From Streptomyces sp. A1277 (GTDB taxonomy: Bacteria; Actinomycetota; Actinomycetes; Streptomycetales; Streptomycetaceae), in assembly GCF_004795015.1 (NCBI RefSeq), contig NZ_SSBI01000022.1, positions 50,261 through 114,260 of the forward strand: a stretch of DNA of 64,000 nucleotides, given 5' to 3'. The notes under the pieces were generated by a model, which was given only the letters and a program-made list of their open reading frames with translations, was not told the origin of the DNA and made no database searches. Positions 29,011-38,366 of this stretch are shown here, piece after piece. The translations under genes and the position numbers were made by a program. Every line of letters begins with the position of its first letter. The first letter of the stretch is position 1.

Positions 29011-29024
29011 TCAACCATGGTTGA
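29011..29024. promoter_or_regulatory. MerR-type operator/promoter palindrome
   Basis: TCAACCATGGTTGA is a perfect palindrome inside TTGACC...GACGTACGAACGT, directly before the reductase start at 29043. Long-spacer promoters with a central palindrome of this kind are typical targets of MerR family activators. No merR gene is in the vicinity. Confidence 0.5.
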
Positions 29025-29042
29025 CGTACGAACGTCTTCGCC

Positions 29043-29666
29043 GTGGACCTCATCACCGCGCAATCCACCGCCACCCCCGTGACCGAAGCCGCTCCCCTGA
29101 AGGCGGCCGTCATCCTCGCCGGCAACCGCGAGGGCCGGTTCGCGCCGGTCATCGCCGACTGGTTCCTCGCCCACGCCGACGGCCACCCGGCGATCGAGAC
29201 CGAGCTGATCGACGTCGCCGGGCTCGACCTGCCCACCGCCCTCTCCTACCGCCCGGGGCCCGGCACCCGTGAAGTGGTGGCCGATGTCGGGGCGCGGCCG
29301 GCGAGGGCCGACGCCTTCGTCGTCGTCACCCCCGAGTACAACCACTCCTGTCCGGCGCCCCTCAAGAACCTCATCGACTGGTACCGCGCCGAGTGGCAGG
29401 CCCAGCCGGTGTCCTTCGTCTCCTACGGCGGGGTCTCCGGCGGGCTGCGGGCGGTCGAGCACCTGCGGCAGGTCTTCGCCGAACTGCACGCCGTCTCGAT
29501 CCGCGACACGGTCTCCTTCCACAACGCCGGCGCCCAGTTCGACGACGAGGGCACGCACCGCGACCCGGCCGGGGCCGACGCCGCCGCGAAGTCGCTGCTC
29601 GACCAGCTGGTCTGGTGGGGCCGGGCACTGCGGGCCGCGAGAAAGGCCCATTCGTACGCCGGCTGA
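29043..29666 (+). CDS. NADPH-dependent FMN reductase family protein
   Basis: A flavodoxin-fold oxidoreductase of 207 residues. AAVILAGNREGRFAPVIADW is the phosphate-binding loop, and VVTPEYNHSCPAPLKNLIDW the flavin-binding PEYN motif typical of chromate/quinone-reductase-like proteins. GTG 29043 starts immediately downstream of the MerR-type palindrome, so the message may be nearly leaderless. The physiological electron acceptor is unknown. Confidence 0.9.
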   Translation: MDLITAQSTATPVTEAAPLKAAVILAGNREGRFAPVIADWFLAHADGHPAIETELIDVAGLDLPTALSYRPGPGTREVVADVGARPARADAFVVVTPEYNHSCPAPLKNLIDWYRAEWQAQPVSFVSYGGVSGGLRAVEHLRQVFAELHAVSIRDTVSFHNAGAQFDDEGTHRDPAGADAAAKSLLDQLVWWGRALRAARKAHSYAG

Positions 29667-29738
29667 TGGCGTGTCGGGGGCGGAGGGCCGACAATCAGCC
29701 GGAAGCGCAACCGCCCACCGCTGCGAGGAGACCGCGAA

Positions 29739-30077
29739 GTGACGACGCCGGCATGGCTGACCGTACTGACCACGACGGACAGCGAGGAGAAGGCCAGGGA
29801 ACTGGCGCGGGGAGTGGTCGAGGCACGGCTCGCCGCCTGCGTGCAGATCTCCGCGCCCGTCACCTCGGTCTACCGCTGGCAGAACGCCATCGAGTCCACC
29901 GAGGAGTGGCAGCTGCTGTTCAAGACGACGGCCGAACGGTACGACGAGCTGGAGGCCCACCTCCAGGAGGCGCACGACTACGGCACTCCGGAGATCATCG
30001 CCCTGCCGATCCTCCGGGGCAGCGCCCGCTACCTGGGCTGGGTCTCCGCCGAGACGGCCCCGGTCACCTCGGTCTGA
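29739..30077 (+). CDS. cutA: Divalent cation tolerance protein CutA
   Basis: Small trimeric CutA1-type protein, 112 residues, with the family core VVEARLAACVQISAPVTSVY, WQNAIESTEEWQLLFKTT and IIALPILRGSARYLGWV. Possible metal or signalling role; the biochemical function remains unsettled in the family. GTG 29739 follows GAGGAG. It lies between the FMN reductase and a chelatase remnant. Confidence 0.93.
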   Translation: MTTPAWLTVLTTTDSEEKARELARGVVEARLAACVQISAPVTSVYRWQNAIESTEEWQLLFKTTAERYDELEAHLQEAHDYGTPEIIALPILRGSARYLGWVSAETAPVTSV

Positions 30078-30107
30078 GCGCCCCGGCCCCGGTGGCCGCC
30101 GCGCCCC

Positions 30108-30356
30108 GCCGTCCCGGCCGCCGTACGCGCGCTCTCCGCCCGGGGCCACCGCCGGATCGCCGTCGCCTCCTGCTTCACCGCACCCGGGCGCTTCGCCTCC
30201 GCCGCGACGGCCGGGGCGCCCTGGATCGCCGCCGCCCCGCTCGGCGCCCACCCGGCGATGGCCCGGCTGCTCCTGCACCGCTACGACCAGGCGCGGGCCG
30301 GTGGCGCGCCGGCGTACGAAAGGCTGATGAACACACGTTTCCCGGCCTCCGCCTGA
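30108..30356 (+). pseudogene. Sirohydrochlorin chelatase (CbiX/SirB-like) C-terminal remnant
   Basis: This frame reads VRALSARGHRRIAVASCFTA, PGRFASAATAG, APLGAHPAMARLLLHRYDQA and ends at TGA 30354. It corresponds to the final third of a CbiX-type chelatase (the usual PYLLAPGRF and PLGDHPAVARLVLRRYDEA pattern). There is no N-terminal catalytic half and no credible start. The enzyme inserts iron for siroheme, the cofactor of NirB, which is also decayed in this window. Confidence 0.7.
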
Positions 30357-30392
30357 CCCCTCCTGTCGGCGCGGCCGATTAGGGTCGGTGCC

Positions 30393-31718
30393 ATGAACGG
30401 CACGGACGGCACACAGCACCCCGGGCCGGCGCCCTACGGCCCGGCCGACGCCGAGCGCTGGGATCCCGAGCCGGACAAACGCCCCGGCCGCACCGCCTTC
30501 CAGCGCGACCGCGCCCGCGTCCTGCACTCCGCCGCGCTGCGCAGACTCGCCGGGAAGACCCAGGTCGTCACGCCGGGCACCCGCACCCCGGCCTGGGACG
30601 CCAGCCCGCGCACCCGGCTCACCCACTCCCTGGAGTGCGCCCAGGTCGGCCGCGAGCTCGGCGCCGCCCTCGGCTGCGACCCCGACCTGGTCGAGGCGGC
30701 CTGCCTCTCCCACGACATGGGACACCCGCCTTTCGGCCACAACGGCGAGCAGGCGCTCAACGACTTCGCCTCCGACTGCGGCGGCTTCGAGGGCAACGCC
30801 CAGTCGCTGCGGCTGCTGACCCGCCTCGAACCCAAGCGCTTCGTCCCCGACACCCGCACCGGCGACCTGGCCAGCGTCGGGCTCAACCTCACCCGCGCCG
30901 CCCTGGACGCCGCCACCAAGTACCCCTGGCCCCGGGGCGCGCACCCCACCGACCCCGGCTCGCCCAAATTCGGCGTCTACGAGGACGACCTCCCGGTCTT
31001 CGAGTGGTTCCGCAAGGGCGCCCCGCAGGACCGCAAGTGCTTCGAGGCCCAGGTCATGGACTGGTCCGACGACGTGGCGTACTCCGTCCACGACTTCGAG
31101 GACGGACTGCACGCCGGGCACATCGACCCCAACTGCCTGGAGGCCGAGCCGGAGCGCCGGGAGATCTGGGACGTCGCCGTCGGACGGTACGTCCCCGCCG
31201 ACACCGACCCGCGGGAACTGGCCGAAGCCCTGGACCGGCTCATCGCCCAGGAGTGGTGGCCGCACGGCTACGACGGGTCCGCCGTCGCCCAGGCCCGGCT
31301 GAAGGACGCCACCAGCCAGCTGATCGGCCGGTTCTGCCTCGCCGCCGAGACCGCCACCCGCCAGGCGCACGGCACCGGACGCCTCAGCCGGTACGGGGCC
31401 GAGCTCGTCGTCCCGCGCGCCGCGCGCAACGAGTGCGCGGTGCTCAAGGCCATCGCCGACCGCTACGTCATGCAGCGCGCCGAGCAGGAGGAGATCCGCG
31501 CCGACCAGCGGATCGTCATCGCCGAGCTGGCCGCCGCGCTGACCGCCCGCGCCCCCGAGGGCCTGGAGCCGCAGCTGCGCGCGCTGTACGAGGCGGCGCC
31601 CGACGACCGGGCCCGCAAGCGGGTCCTCGTCGACCAGATCGCCGCCCTCACCGACGCCTCCGCCCGCGCCCTGCACCGCTCGCTCACCGCGCCCGGGAGC
31701 GGCCACCACCGGGAGTGA
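30393..31718 (+). CDS. dgt: Deoxyguanosinetriphosphate triphosphohydrolase-like protein
   Basis: HD-superfamily dNTPase of 441 residues that removes triphosphate from dNTPs. Visible are LAGKTQVVTPG, TRLTHSLECAQVGRELG and the metal-binding SHDMGHPPFGHNGEQAL, followed by the downstream Asp in MDWSDDVAYSVHDFED. It lies a few hundred bases before a ferredoxin reductase-like gene and dnaG, the Streptomyces order. Confidence 0.94.
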   Translation: MNGTDGTQHPGPAPYGPADAERWDPEPDKRPGRTAFQRDRARVLHSAALRRLAGKTQVVTPGTRTPAWDASPRTRLTHSLECAQVGRELGAALGCDPDLVEAACLSHDMGHPPFGHNGEQALNDFASDCGGFEGNAQSLRLLTRLEPKRFVPDTRTGDLASVGLNLTRAALDAATKYPWPRGAHPTDPGSPKFGVYEDDLPVFEWFRKGAPQDRKCFEAQVMDWSDDVAYSVHDFEDGLHAGHIDPNCLEAEPERREIWDVAVGRYVPADTDPRELAEALDRLIAQEWWPHGYDGSAVAQARLKDATSQLIGRFCLAAETATRQAHGTGRLSRYGAELVVPRAARNECAVLKAIADRYVMQRAEQEEIRADQRIVIAELAAALTARAPEGLEPQLRALYEAAPDDRARKRVLVDQIAALTDASARALHRSLTAPGSGHHRE

Positions 31719-31810
31719 CCTGATCGGGCCACAACCCCTTTCGCCACTACGCTGCGTGCGGGACGCTCGCAGTTGGCGCCGCGCAGCAGCAAGCACCGAG
31801 GAGGCATCAA

Positions 31811-33070
31811 GTGGTCGACGCACATCGGACGTTCGTCATCGTCGGCGGAGGACTCGCCGGGGCGAAGGCAGCCCAGACGCTCCGGTCGGAGGGTTTCAGC
31901 GGCCGGGTCATCCTGATCGGCGACGAGCGCGACCATCCCTACGAACGCCCGCCGCTGTCCAAGGGGTACCTCGCCGGGAAGGAGGACCGCGACAGCGTCT
32001 TCGTCCACGAGACCGCCTGGTACGCCTCCGCCGACATCGAGCTCCACCTCGGCCAGCCCGTCACCGCGCTGAACCGCGAGGCCCGGTCCGTGGAGCTGGG
32101 CGACGGCGCCGTCATCCACTACGACAAGCTGCTGCTGGCCACCGGCGCCGAACCGCGCCGCCTCGACGTGCCCGGCACGGACCTGGCCGGCGTCCACCAC
32201 CTGCGCCGCCTCGCCCACGCCGACCGGCTGCGCAACGTACTGGCCGCGCTCGGCCGCGACAACGGCCACCTGGTGATCGCCGGGGCCGGCTGGATCGGCC
32301 TGGAGGTCGCGGCGGCGGCCCGCGGCTACGGCGCCGAGGTCACCGTCGTCGAACCGGAGGCCACCCCGCTGCTGCGGGTCATCGGCCCCGAGCTCGGCCA
32401 GATCTTCACCGAGCTGCACAGCGACCACGGCGTCCGCTTCCACTTCGGCGGCCGGCTCACCGAGATCGTCGGCCAGGACGGCATGGTCCTCGCCGTGCGC
32501 ACCGACGACGGCGAGGAGCACCCCGCCCACGACGTGCTCGCCGCGATCGGCGCCGCCCCCCGCACCGCGCTCGCCGAGGCGGCCGGTCTCGACATCGCCC
32601 CGCGCGAACAGGGCGGCGGCATCGCGGTCGACGCCTCGCTGCGCACCAGCGACCCGCACATCTACGCCGCCGGCGACGTGGCGTGCGCGGTCCATCCGCT
32701 GCTCGGCTCCCGGCTGCGCGTGGAGCACTGGGCCAACGCCCTGAACAGCGGCCCGGCGGCGGCCCGCGCCATGCTCGGCCAGGACGTCAGCTACGACCGG
32801 GTGCCGTACTTCTTCTCCGACCAGTACGACCTCGGCCTCGAATACTCCGGCTGGGCACCCCCGGGCAGCTACGACCAGGTCGTCATCCGGGGCGACGCGG
32901 GCAAACGCCGGTTCATCGCGTTCTGGCTGAAGGACCGCACCGTCCTCGCCGGGATGAACGTGAACGTGTGGGACGTCACGGAGACCCTGCAGAAGCTGAT
33001 CCAGGCCGGCCGGCCGGTCGACCCGGATGCCCTGGCCGACCCCTCGGTGCCCCTGGAATCCCTGGTCTGA
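31811..33070 (+). CDS. FAD-dependent oxidoreductase (ferredoxin reductase-like)
   Basis: A 419-residue pyridine nucleotide-disulfide oxidoreductase fold. It has the N-terminal FAD site (FVIVGGGLAGAKAAQTLR), the NAD site (HLVIAGAGWIGLEVAAAARG) and a second FAD motif (DPHIYAAGDVACAVHP). The C-terminal reductase domain is of the type found in rhodocoxin/putidaredoxin reductases. The redox partner is not encoded nearby. GTG 31811 follows GAGGAGG. Confidence 0.92.
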   Translation: MVDAHRTFVIVGGGLAGAKAAQTLRSEGFSGRVILIGDERDHPYERPPLSKGYLAGKEDRDSVFVHETAWYASADIELHLGQPVTALNREARSVELGDGAVIHYDKLLLATGAEPRRLDVPGTDLAGVHHLRRLAHADRLRNVLAALGRDNGHLVIAGAGWIGLEVAAAARGYGAEVTVVEPEATPLLRVIGPELGQIFTELHSDHGVRFHFGGRLTEIVGQDGMVLAVRTDDGEEHPAHDVLAAIGAAPRTALAEAAGLDIAPREQGGGIAVDASLRTSDPHIYAAGDVACAVHPLLGSRLRVEHWANALNSGPAAARAMLGQDVSYDRVPYFFSDQYDLGLEYSGWAPPGSYDQVVIRGDAGKRRFIAFWLKDRTVLAGMNVNVWDVTETLQKLIQAGRPVDPDALADPSVPLESLV

Positions 33071-33185
33071 GCGGTCCGGGACCGGCCCGGGGGAGCCCGA
33101 TCCGCCCCTGCGCCGGCCCCGGCCGGGCCACCGCGGCGCACCCGCCCGCACCATGTCTGTCCGACCCCACCCGTAGACTTCACCC

Positions 33186-35093
33186 GTGGCAGGCAGGATC
33201 AATGACGACGATGTGAAGGCGGTACGGGACGCGGTCCCGATCGACGCCGTCGTTTCCGAGTACCTCCAGCTGCGCAACGCCGGCGGGGGAAACCTCAAGG
33301 GACTGTGCCCCTTCCACGACGAGAAGTCCCCCTCCTTCCAGGTCAGTCCGAGCAAGGGCCTCTTCCACTGCTTCGGCTGCCAGGAGGGCGGCGACACGAT
33401 CGCCTTCGTGCAGAAGATCGATCACCTGACCTTCGCCGAGGTGGTCGAGCGGCTCGCCGCCAAGGCCGGCATCACCCTGCGCTACGAGGAGGGCGGCTAC
33501 AACCCCTCCCATCAGCGCGGCGAGCGGATCAGGCTGGTCGAGGCGCACAAGGCGGCCGCCCAGTTCTACGTGGACCAGCTGAACGGCCCCGAGGCCGAGA
33601 TCGGCCGCAAGTTCCTCGCCGACCGGGGCTTCGACCAGGCGGCCGCCGCCCACTTCGGCGTCGGCTACAGCCCGGCCGGCTGGGACCACCTCACCCGCTT
33701 CCTGCGCGGCAAGGGCTTCAGCGACAAGGAGCTGATCACCTCCGGCCTCTCCCAGGACGGCAGACGCGGCCCCATCGACCGCTTCCGGGGCCGCCTGATG
33801 TGGCCGATCCGCGACACCGCCGGGGACGTCGTCGGATTCGGCGCCCGCAGGCTGCGCGACGACGACAACGGCCCGAAGTACCTCAACACCCCCGAGACCC
33901 CCATCTACAAGAAGTCCCAGGTGCTCTACGGCATCGACCTGGCCAAGAAGGACATCGCCAAGTCCAGCCGGGCCGTCGTCGTCGAGGGCTACACCGACGT
34001 GATGGCCTGCCACCTCGCCGGGGTCACCACCGCCATCGCCACCTGCGGCACGGCCTTCGGCGGCGACCACATCAAGATCCTGCGCCGGCTCCTCATGGAC
34101 AACGGCAGCGCCCGCGTGATCTTCACCTTCGACGGCGACGCGGCCGGCCAGAAGGCCGCCCTGCGCGCCTTCGAGGACGACCAGAAGTTCGCCGCCGAGA
34201 CCTACATCGCCATCGCCCCGGACAACATGGACCCGTGCGACCTGCGCCTGCTCAAGGGCGACGACGCCGTCCGCGACCTGGTCGAACCCCGCACCCCGCT
34301 CTTCGAGTTCGCGCTGCGCCAGATCGTCGCCCGCTACGACCTGGAGACCCCGGCGGGCCGCGCCGCCGCGCTGGACGAGGCCGCCGCCGTCGTCGCCAAG
34401 ATCAAGACGGGCAGCATCCAGCGCGAGGTCGCCGTCCAGCTGGCCGGCTTCGTCGGCATCCTGGACCAGGAGTACGTCGTCCACCGGGTCAACCAGCTCG
34501 CCCAGTGGGCCCGCGGCCGGGGCGGCGACCGGCGCGGCCCGGCCCCCGCCTCCCGCAACGGCGGCCGCCACCAGCAGGTCCAGGCCCCGCCCGTCCCCTC
34601 CGGCCCCGCGCTCAACCTCCGCAGCCCCGCCCACCGCACCGAGCGCGAGCTGCTCAAGCTCGCCCTCCAGCGGCCCGAGCTGGTCTCGCCCGCCTTCGAC
34701 GCCTACGGGGCCGACGAGTTCACCGCCCCGCCCTACGCCGCCGTGCGCCAGTGCGTCGCGGAGGCCGGCGGCGCCGAACAGGGCCTCGGCGACAGCCGCG
34801 AATACCTGGTCCGGGTGCTCGACGCCACCCCCAACGAGACGGTGCGCAAGCTCGTCACCGAGCTGGCGGTCGAGGTCTTCATCGGCAAGAACATCGACGA
34901 GACGTACGCGGGCGAGCAACTCGTCCACGTCCGCCTGCGCGCCGTGGACCGCCGGATCAACGACGTCCAGAGCAGCCTGGCCCGCCTCGGCAGCAACGTC
35001 GCCCCCGACCACCTGGCCGCCGCGCAGAACGAGGTCTGGGTCCTCCAGCAGTACGCCCAGTCCCTGCGCAGCCACGGCGCCGACGCCCTCTGA
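33186..35093 (+). CDS. dnaG: DNA primase
   Basis: Synthesises RNA primers at the replication fork. The 635-residue protein has the N-terminal CHC2 zinc finger (C41, H44, C62, C65), the RNA polymerase domain, the TOPRIM motifs VVVEGYTDVMA and FTFDGDAAGQKA, and a C-terminal helicase-binding domain. An Arg/Gly/Pro-rich linker (about residues 445-480) separates the last two. GTG 33186 gives the normal N terminus. Confidence 0.97.
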   Translation: MAGRINDDDVKAVRDAVPIDAVVSEYLQLRNAGGGNLKGLCPFHDEKSPSFQVSPSKGLFHCFGCQEGGDTIAFVQKIDHLTFAEVVERLAAKAGITLRYEEGGYNPSHQRGERIRLVEAHKAAAQFYVDQLNGPEAEIGRKFLADRGFDQAAAAHFGVGYSPAGWDHLTRFLRGKGFSDKELITSGLSQDGRRGPIDRFRGRLMWPIRDTAGDVVGFGARRLRDDDNGPKYLNTPETPIYKKSQVLYGIDLAKKDIAKSSRAVVVEGYTDVMACHLAGVTTAIATCGTAFGGDHIKILRRLLMDNGSARVIFTFDGDAAGQKAALRAFEDDQKFAAETYIAIAPDNMDPCDLRLLKGDDAVRDLVEPRTPLFEFALRQIVARYDLETPAGRAAALDEAAAVVAKIKTGSIQREVAVQLAGFVGILDQEYVVHRVNQLAQWARGRGGDRRGPAPASRNGGRHQQVQAPPVPSGPALNLRSPAHRTERELLKLALQRPELVSPAFDAYGADEFTAPPYAAVRQCVAEAGGAEQGLGDSREYLVRVLDATPNETVRKLVTELAVEVFIGKNIDETYAGEQLVHVRLRAVDRRINDVQSSLARLGSNVAPDHLAAAQNEVWVLQQYAQSLRSHGADAL

Positions 35094-35267
35094 CCTCCGG
35101 CCCGCCGCCCCCTCCCGGTCACGGAACGGCCCCCAGGGGTTCCAGAAAGTCACCGCACGCCCCTCGTGGCAGCTGTGTGTCGTACCCCACACTGGATGGC
35201 GGTGCCTGAGTCATCGGAGCGCGGCCCACCCCCGCGGTCCGGCAGCGATCACCTGGAGGTCGCCCCC

Positions 35268-36389
35268 GTGCAGACCCGGACCGTGACCGAAACCGAGTGC
35301 GTCCCGGCCATCCCCGTACAGGCCCGGGCCGCGTACCACCCCGAAGCCGGCGGGCACCCCCCGGCATCCGCGCCCGGGCCCCGGGACGCGCAGGACCACC
35401 CCGAGCCGCCCGAGGCGGTCATGGAGGAGTCCCCGGAGCCGGAGGACCCCCCCGAGCCGCGCGGCCGGACGGAGACCGTGCCCTCCTCCGACCTGTTCCG
35501 CCAGTACCTGCGCGAGATCGGCCGCATCCCGCTGCTCACCGCCGCCGACGAGGTCGAGCTCGCCCGTCGCGTCGAGGCCGGCCTGTTCGCCGAGGAACGC
35601 CTCGCCCGCACCCCGGACCCGGACACCCGCCTCGCCGTCGACCTGGACCGCCTCGTCGTCATGGGCCGGGCCGCCAAGCGCCGCCTCATCGAGGCCAACC
35701 TGCGCCTGGTGGTCTCGGTGGCCAAACGCTACGTGGGCCGCGGCCTGACGATGCTCGACCTCGTCCAGGAGGGGAACCTCGGCCTGATCCGGGCCGTCGA
35801 GAAGTTCGACTACGCCCGCGGCTACAAGTTCTCGACGTACGCCACCTGGTGGATACGGCAGGCCATGTCCCGGGCGCTGGCCGACCAGGCCCGGACCATA
35901 AGGGTCCCGGTCCACGTCGTGGAGCTGATCAACCGCGTCGTCCGGGTCCAGCGCCGCATGCTCCAGGAACGGGGCTACGAGCCCACGCCCGAGGAGGTCG
36001 CCGCCCATCTCGACCTCACCCCCGAACGGGTCGGCGAGATCCTGCGCCTCGCCCAGGAGCCCGTCTCCCTGCACGCCCCGGTCGGCGAGGAGGACGACGT
36101 CTCGCTCGGCGACCTCATCGAGGACGGGGACGCCGCCTCCCCCGCGGAGTCCGCGGCCTTCCTGCTGCTGCGCCAGCACCTCGAAGCGGTGCTCTCCACC
36201 CTGGGCGAGCGCGAACGCAAGGTGGTCCAGCTGCGCTACGGGCTGGCCGACGGGCGGCCCCGCACCCTGGAGGAGATCGGCCGCATCTTCGGCGTGACGC
36301 GCGAACGCATCCGCCAGATCGAGTCCAAGACCCTCAACAAGCTGCGCGACCACGCCTCGGCCGACCAGCTCCGCGGCTACCTCGACTGA
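35268..36389 (+). CDS. hrdA: RNA polymerase principal-like sigma factor (HrdA type)
   Basis: A 373-residue sigma-70 family protein. A Pro/Glu-rich N-terminal 80 residues precede region 1.2 (DLFRQYLREIGRIPLLTAAD). Region 2 (LVQEGNLGLIRAVEKFDYAR, then FSTYATWWIRQAMSR), region 3 and region 4 (GVTRERIRQIESKTLNKLR) are all intact. GTG 35268 follows GGAGGT (35254-35259); the frame is open further upstream. Position beside dnaG and the paired ABC exporters, as I recall from S. coelicolor, points to hrdA, a non-essential paralogue of hrdB. Assignment among hrd paralogues is by context. Confidence 0.88.
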   Translation: MQTRTVTETECVPAIPVQARAAYHPEAGGHPPASAPGPRDAQDHPEPPEAVMEESPEPEDPPEPRGRTETVPSSDLFRQYLREIGRIPLLTAADEVELARRVEAGLFAEERLARTPDPDTRLAVDLDRLVVMGRAAKRRLIEANLRLVVSVAKRYVGRGLTMLDLVQEGNLGLIRAVEKFDYARGYKFSTYATWWIRQAMSRALADQARTIRVPVHVVELINRVVRVQRRMLQERGYEPTPEEVAAHLDLTPERVGEILRLAQEPVSLHAPVGEEDDVSLGDLIEDGDAASPAESAAFLLLRQHLEAVLSTLGERERKVVQLRYGLADGRPRTLEEIGRIFGVTRERIRQIESKTLNKLRDHASADQLRGYLD

Positions 36390-36434
36390 CGCGCACGCGC
36401 GTGCGGCCGGGCAGCCGCGGAACCCGCGTACGGC

Positions 36435-38366
36435 TCAGTCGACCTCGACGACCGCCTGGGCGAACTGCGCCGCGTACAGCCGGGCGTACGAGCCCTCGGC
36501 CGCCAGCAGTTCGTCGTGCGTGCCCTGCTCGACGATCGACCCGTTCTCCATGACCAGGATGACGTCGGCGTCCCGGATGGTGGAGAGCCGGTGCGCGATC
36601 ACGAAGCTCGTACGGCCGTGCGCGAGGCCCGCCATCGCCTTCTGGATCAGCACCTCGGTACGGGTGTCGACGGAGCTCGTCGCCTCGTCCAGCACCAGTA
36701 TCACCGGGTCGGACAGGAACGCCCGCGCGATGGTGATCAGCTGCTTCTCGCCCGCGCTGACCCCGGCGCCGTCGTCGTCGATCACCGTGTCGTAGCCGTC
36801 CGGCAGGGTGCGGATGAAGCGGTCGGCGTGGGCCGCCTTCGCCGCCTCCTCGATCTGCTCCCGGGTGACCTCGCCCGACGCCCCGTACGCGATGTTCTCC
36901 GCGATGGTCCCGCCGAACAGCCAGGTGTCCTGGAGCACCATGCCGATGCCCGACCGCAGATCGGCCCGGGACATCTTCGCGATGTCGACCCCGTCCAGCG
37001 TGATCCGGCCGCCCGTCACCTCGTAGAACCGCATCAGGAGGTTGACCAGCGTCGTCTTGCCGGCGCCCGTCGGGCCGACGATCGCGACCGTGTGGCCCGG
37101 CTCGACGTTCAGCGACAGGTCCTCGATGAGCGGCTTCTCCGGGTCGTAGCGGAACGCCACCTTCTCCAGCGCGACGCTGCCCCGCAGGATGCCGGGGTGC
37201 TCGCCCTCGTCCTTCGCCGGGTCGGGCTCCTGCTCCTCGGCGTCCAGCAGCTCGAAGATCCGCTCCGCCGACGCCACCCCCGACTGCACCAGGTTCGCCA
37301 TCGAGGCGACCTGGGTCAGCGGCATCGAGAACTGCCGCGAGTACTGGATGAACGCCTGCACGTCACCGATCGACAGCGTGCCGGAGGCGACCCGCAGACC
37401 ACCGACCACGGCGATCAGCACATAGTTCAGGTTCGAGACGAACATCATCAGCGGCTGCATGATCCCGCTGTTGAACTGCGCCTTGAACCCGGCCTCGTAC
37501 AGCGCCTCGTTCTGCTCGGCGAAGTCCCGGGCGGACTCCTCCTGCCGGCCGAAGACCTTCACCAGGGTGTGCCCGGTGTACATCTCCTCGATGTGGGCGT
37601 TGAGCTTGCCCGTCACCTTCCACTGCTGGACGAAGTGCGGCTGCGAGCGCTTGCCGACCTTCGTCGCCACGACCACCGACAGCGGCACCGTCACCAGCGC
37701 GACCAGCGCCAGCAGCGGCGAGATCCAGAACATCATCACCAGCACGCCGATGATCGTCAGCAGGGAGTTGATGAGCTGGCCCATCGTCTGCTGCATCGTC
37801 TGCGAGATGTTGTCGATGTCGTTGGTCGCCCGGCTCAGCACGTCACCGCGCTTGGCGCGGTCGAAGTACGAAAGCGGCAGCCGCGACAGCTTCGTCTGGA
37901 TGTCCTCGCGCAGCTGGAACACGACCCCGTTGATCACCCGGATCGCCAGCCGCGTGGACACCAGCATCAGCAGCCCGGCGCCGAGGTACACCGTCAGTGC
38001 CATGAGCAGCACCTGGCCCACCGCGGTGAAGTCGATGCCCTGGCCCGGCGTGAAGTCCACCGTGGACAGCACGTCGGCCAGGCTGCCGTTGGTCCTGCGC
38101 AGGCCCTCCACGGCCTGCTCCTTCGTCGTCCCCGGGTCCATGCTCCGGCCGACGACCCCGGCGAACACCAGGTCGGTCGCCTTGCCGAGGACCTTCGGGC
38201 CGAGCACGGAGAGCCCGACGCTCAGCGCGATCCCCACCAGCATCGCGTACAGCGTGTTCTTCTCGACGGCGAAGCGTTTCAGCAGCCGCTTCGAGGAACC
38301 CTTGAAGTCCATGGACCGCTCGGTCGGCGCCCCGCCCGCCATCATGCGTCCGCCAGGCCCGGCCAT
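36435..38366 (-). CDS. ABC exporter half-transporter (second subunit)
   Basis: A 643-residue membrane-ATPase fusion with six helices and a C-terminal nucleotide-binding domain. Walker A is GPTGAGKTT, Walker B ILVLDEATSSVD, and the signature is the altered VSAGEKQ instead of LSGGQ. Such degenerate signatures are typical of one member of a heterodimeric exporter pair. Its start overlaps the stop of the upstream partner (TAATG), so the two are coupled. Substrate unknown. Confidence 0.92.
   Translation of the reverse strand: MAGPGGRMMAGGAPTERSMDFKGSSKRLLKRFAVEKNTLYAMLVGIALSVGLSVLGPKVLGKATDLVFAGVVGRSMDPGTTKEQAVEGLRRTNGSLADVLSTVDFTPGQGIDFTAVGQVLLMALTVYLGAGLLMLVSTRLAIRVINGVVFQLREDIQTKLSRLPLSYFDRAKRGDVLSRATNDIDNISQTMQQTMGQLINSLLTIIGVLVMMFWISPLLALVALVTVPLSVVVATKVGKRSQPHFVQQWKVTGKLNAHIEEMYTGHTLVKVFGRQEESARDFAEQNEALYEAGFKAQFNSGIMQPLMMFVSNLNYVLIAVVGGLRVASGTLSIGDVQAFIQYSRQFSMPLTQVASMANLVQSGVASAERIFELLDAEEQEPDPAKDEGEHPGILRGSVALEKVAFRYDPEKPLIEDLSLNVEPGHTVAIVGPTGAGKTTLVNLLMRFYEVTGGRITLDGVDIAKMSRADLRSGIGMVLQDTWLFGGTIAENIAYGASGEVTREQIEEAAKAAHADRFIRTLPDGYDTVIDDDGAGVSAGEKQLITIARAFLSDPVILVLDEATSSVDTRTEVLIQKAMAGLAHGRTSFVIAHRLSTIRDADVILVMENGSIVEQGTHDELLAAEGSYARLYAAQFAQAVVEVD

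Noticed and set aside
28608..31823. A minus-strand frame of more than 1,000 codons antisense to the FMN reductase, cutA and dgt
   Set aside because: Antisense to three well-supported genes; Gly/Val/Arg-rich shadow.
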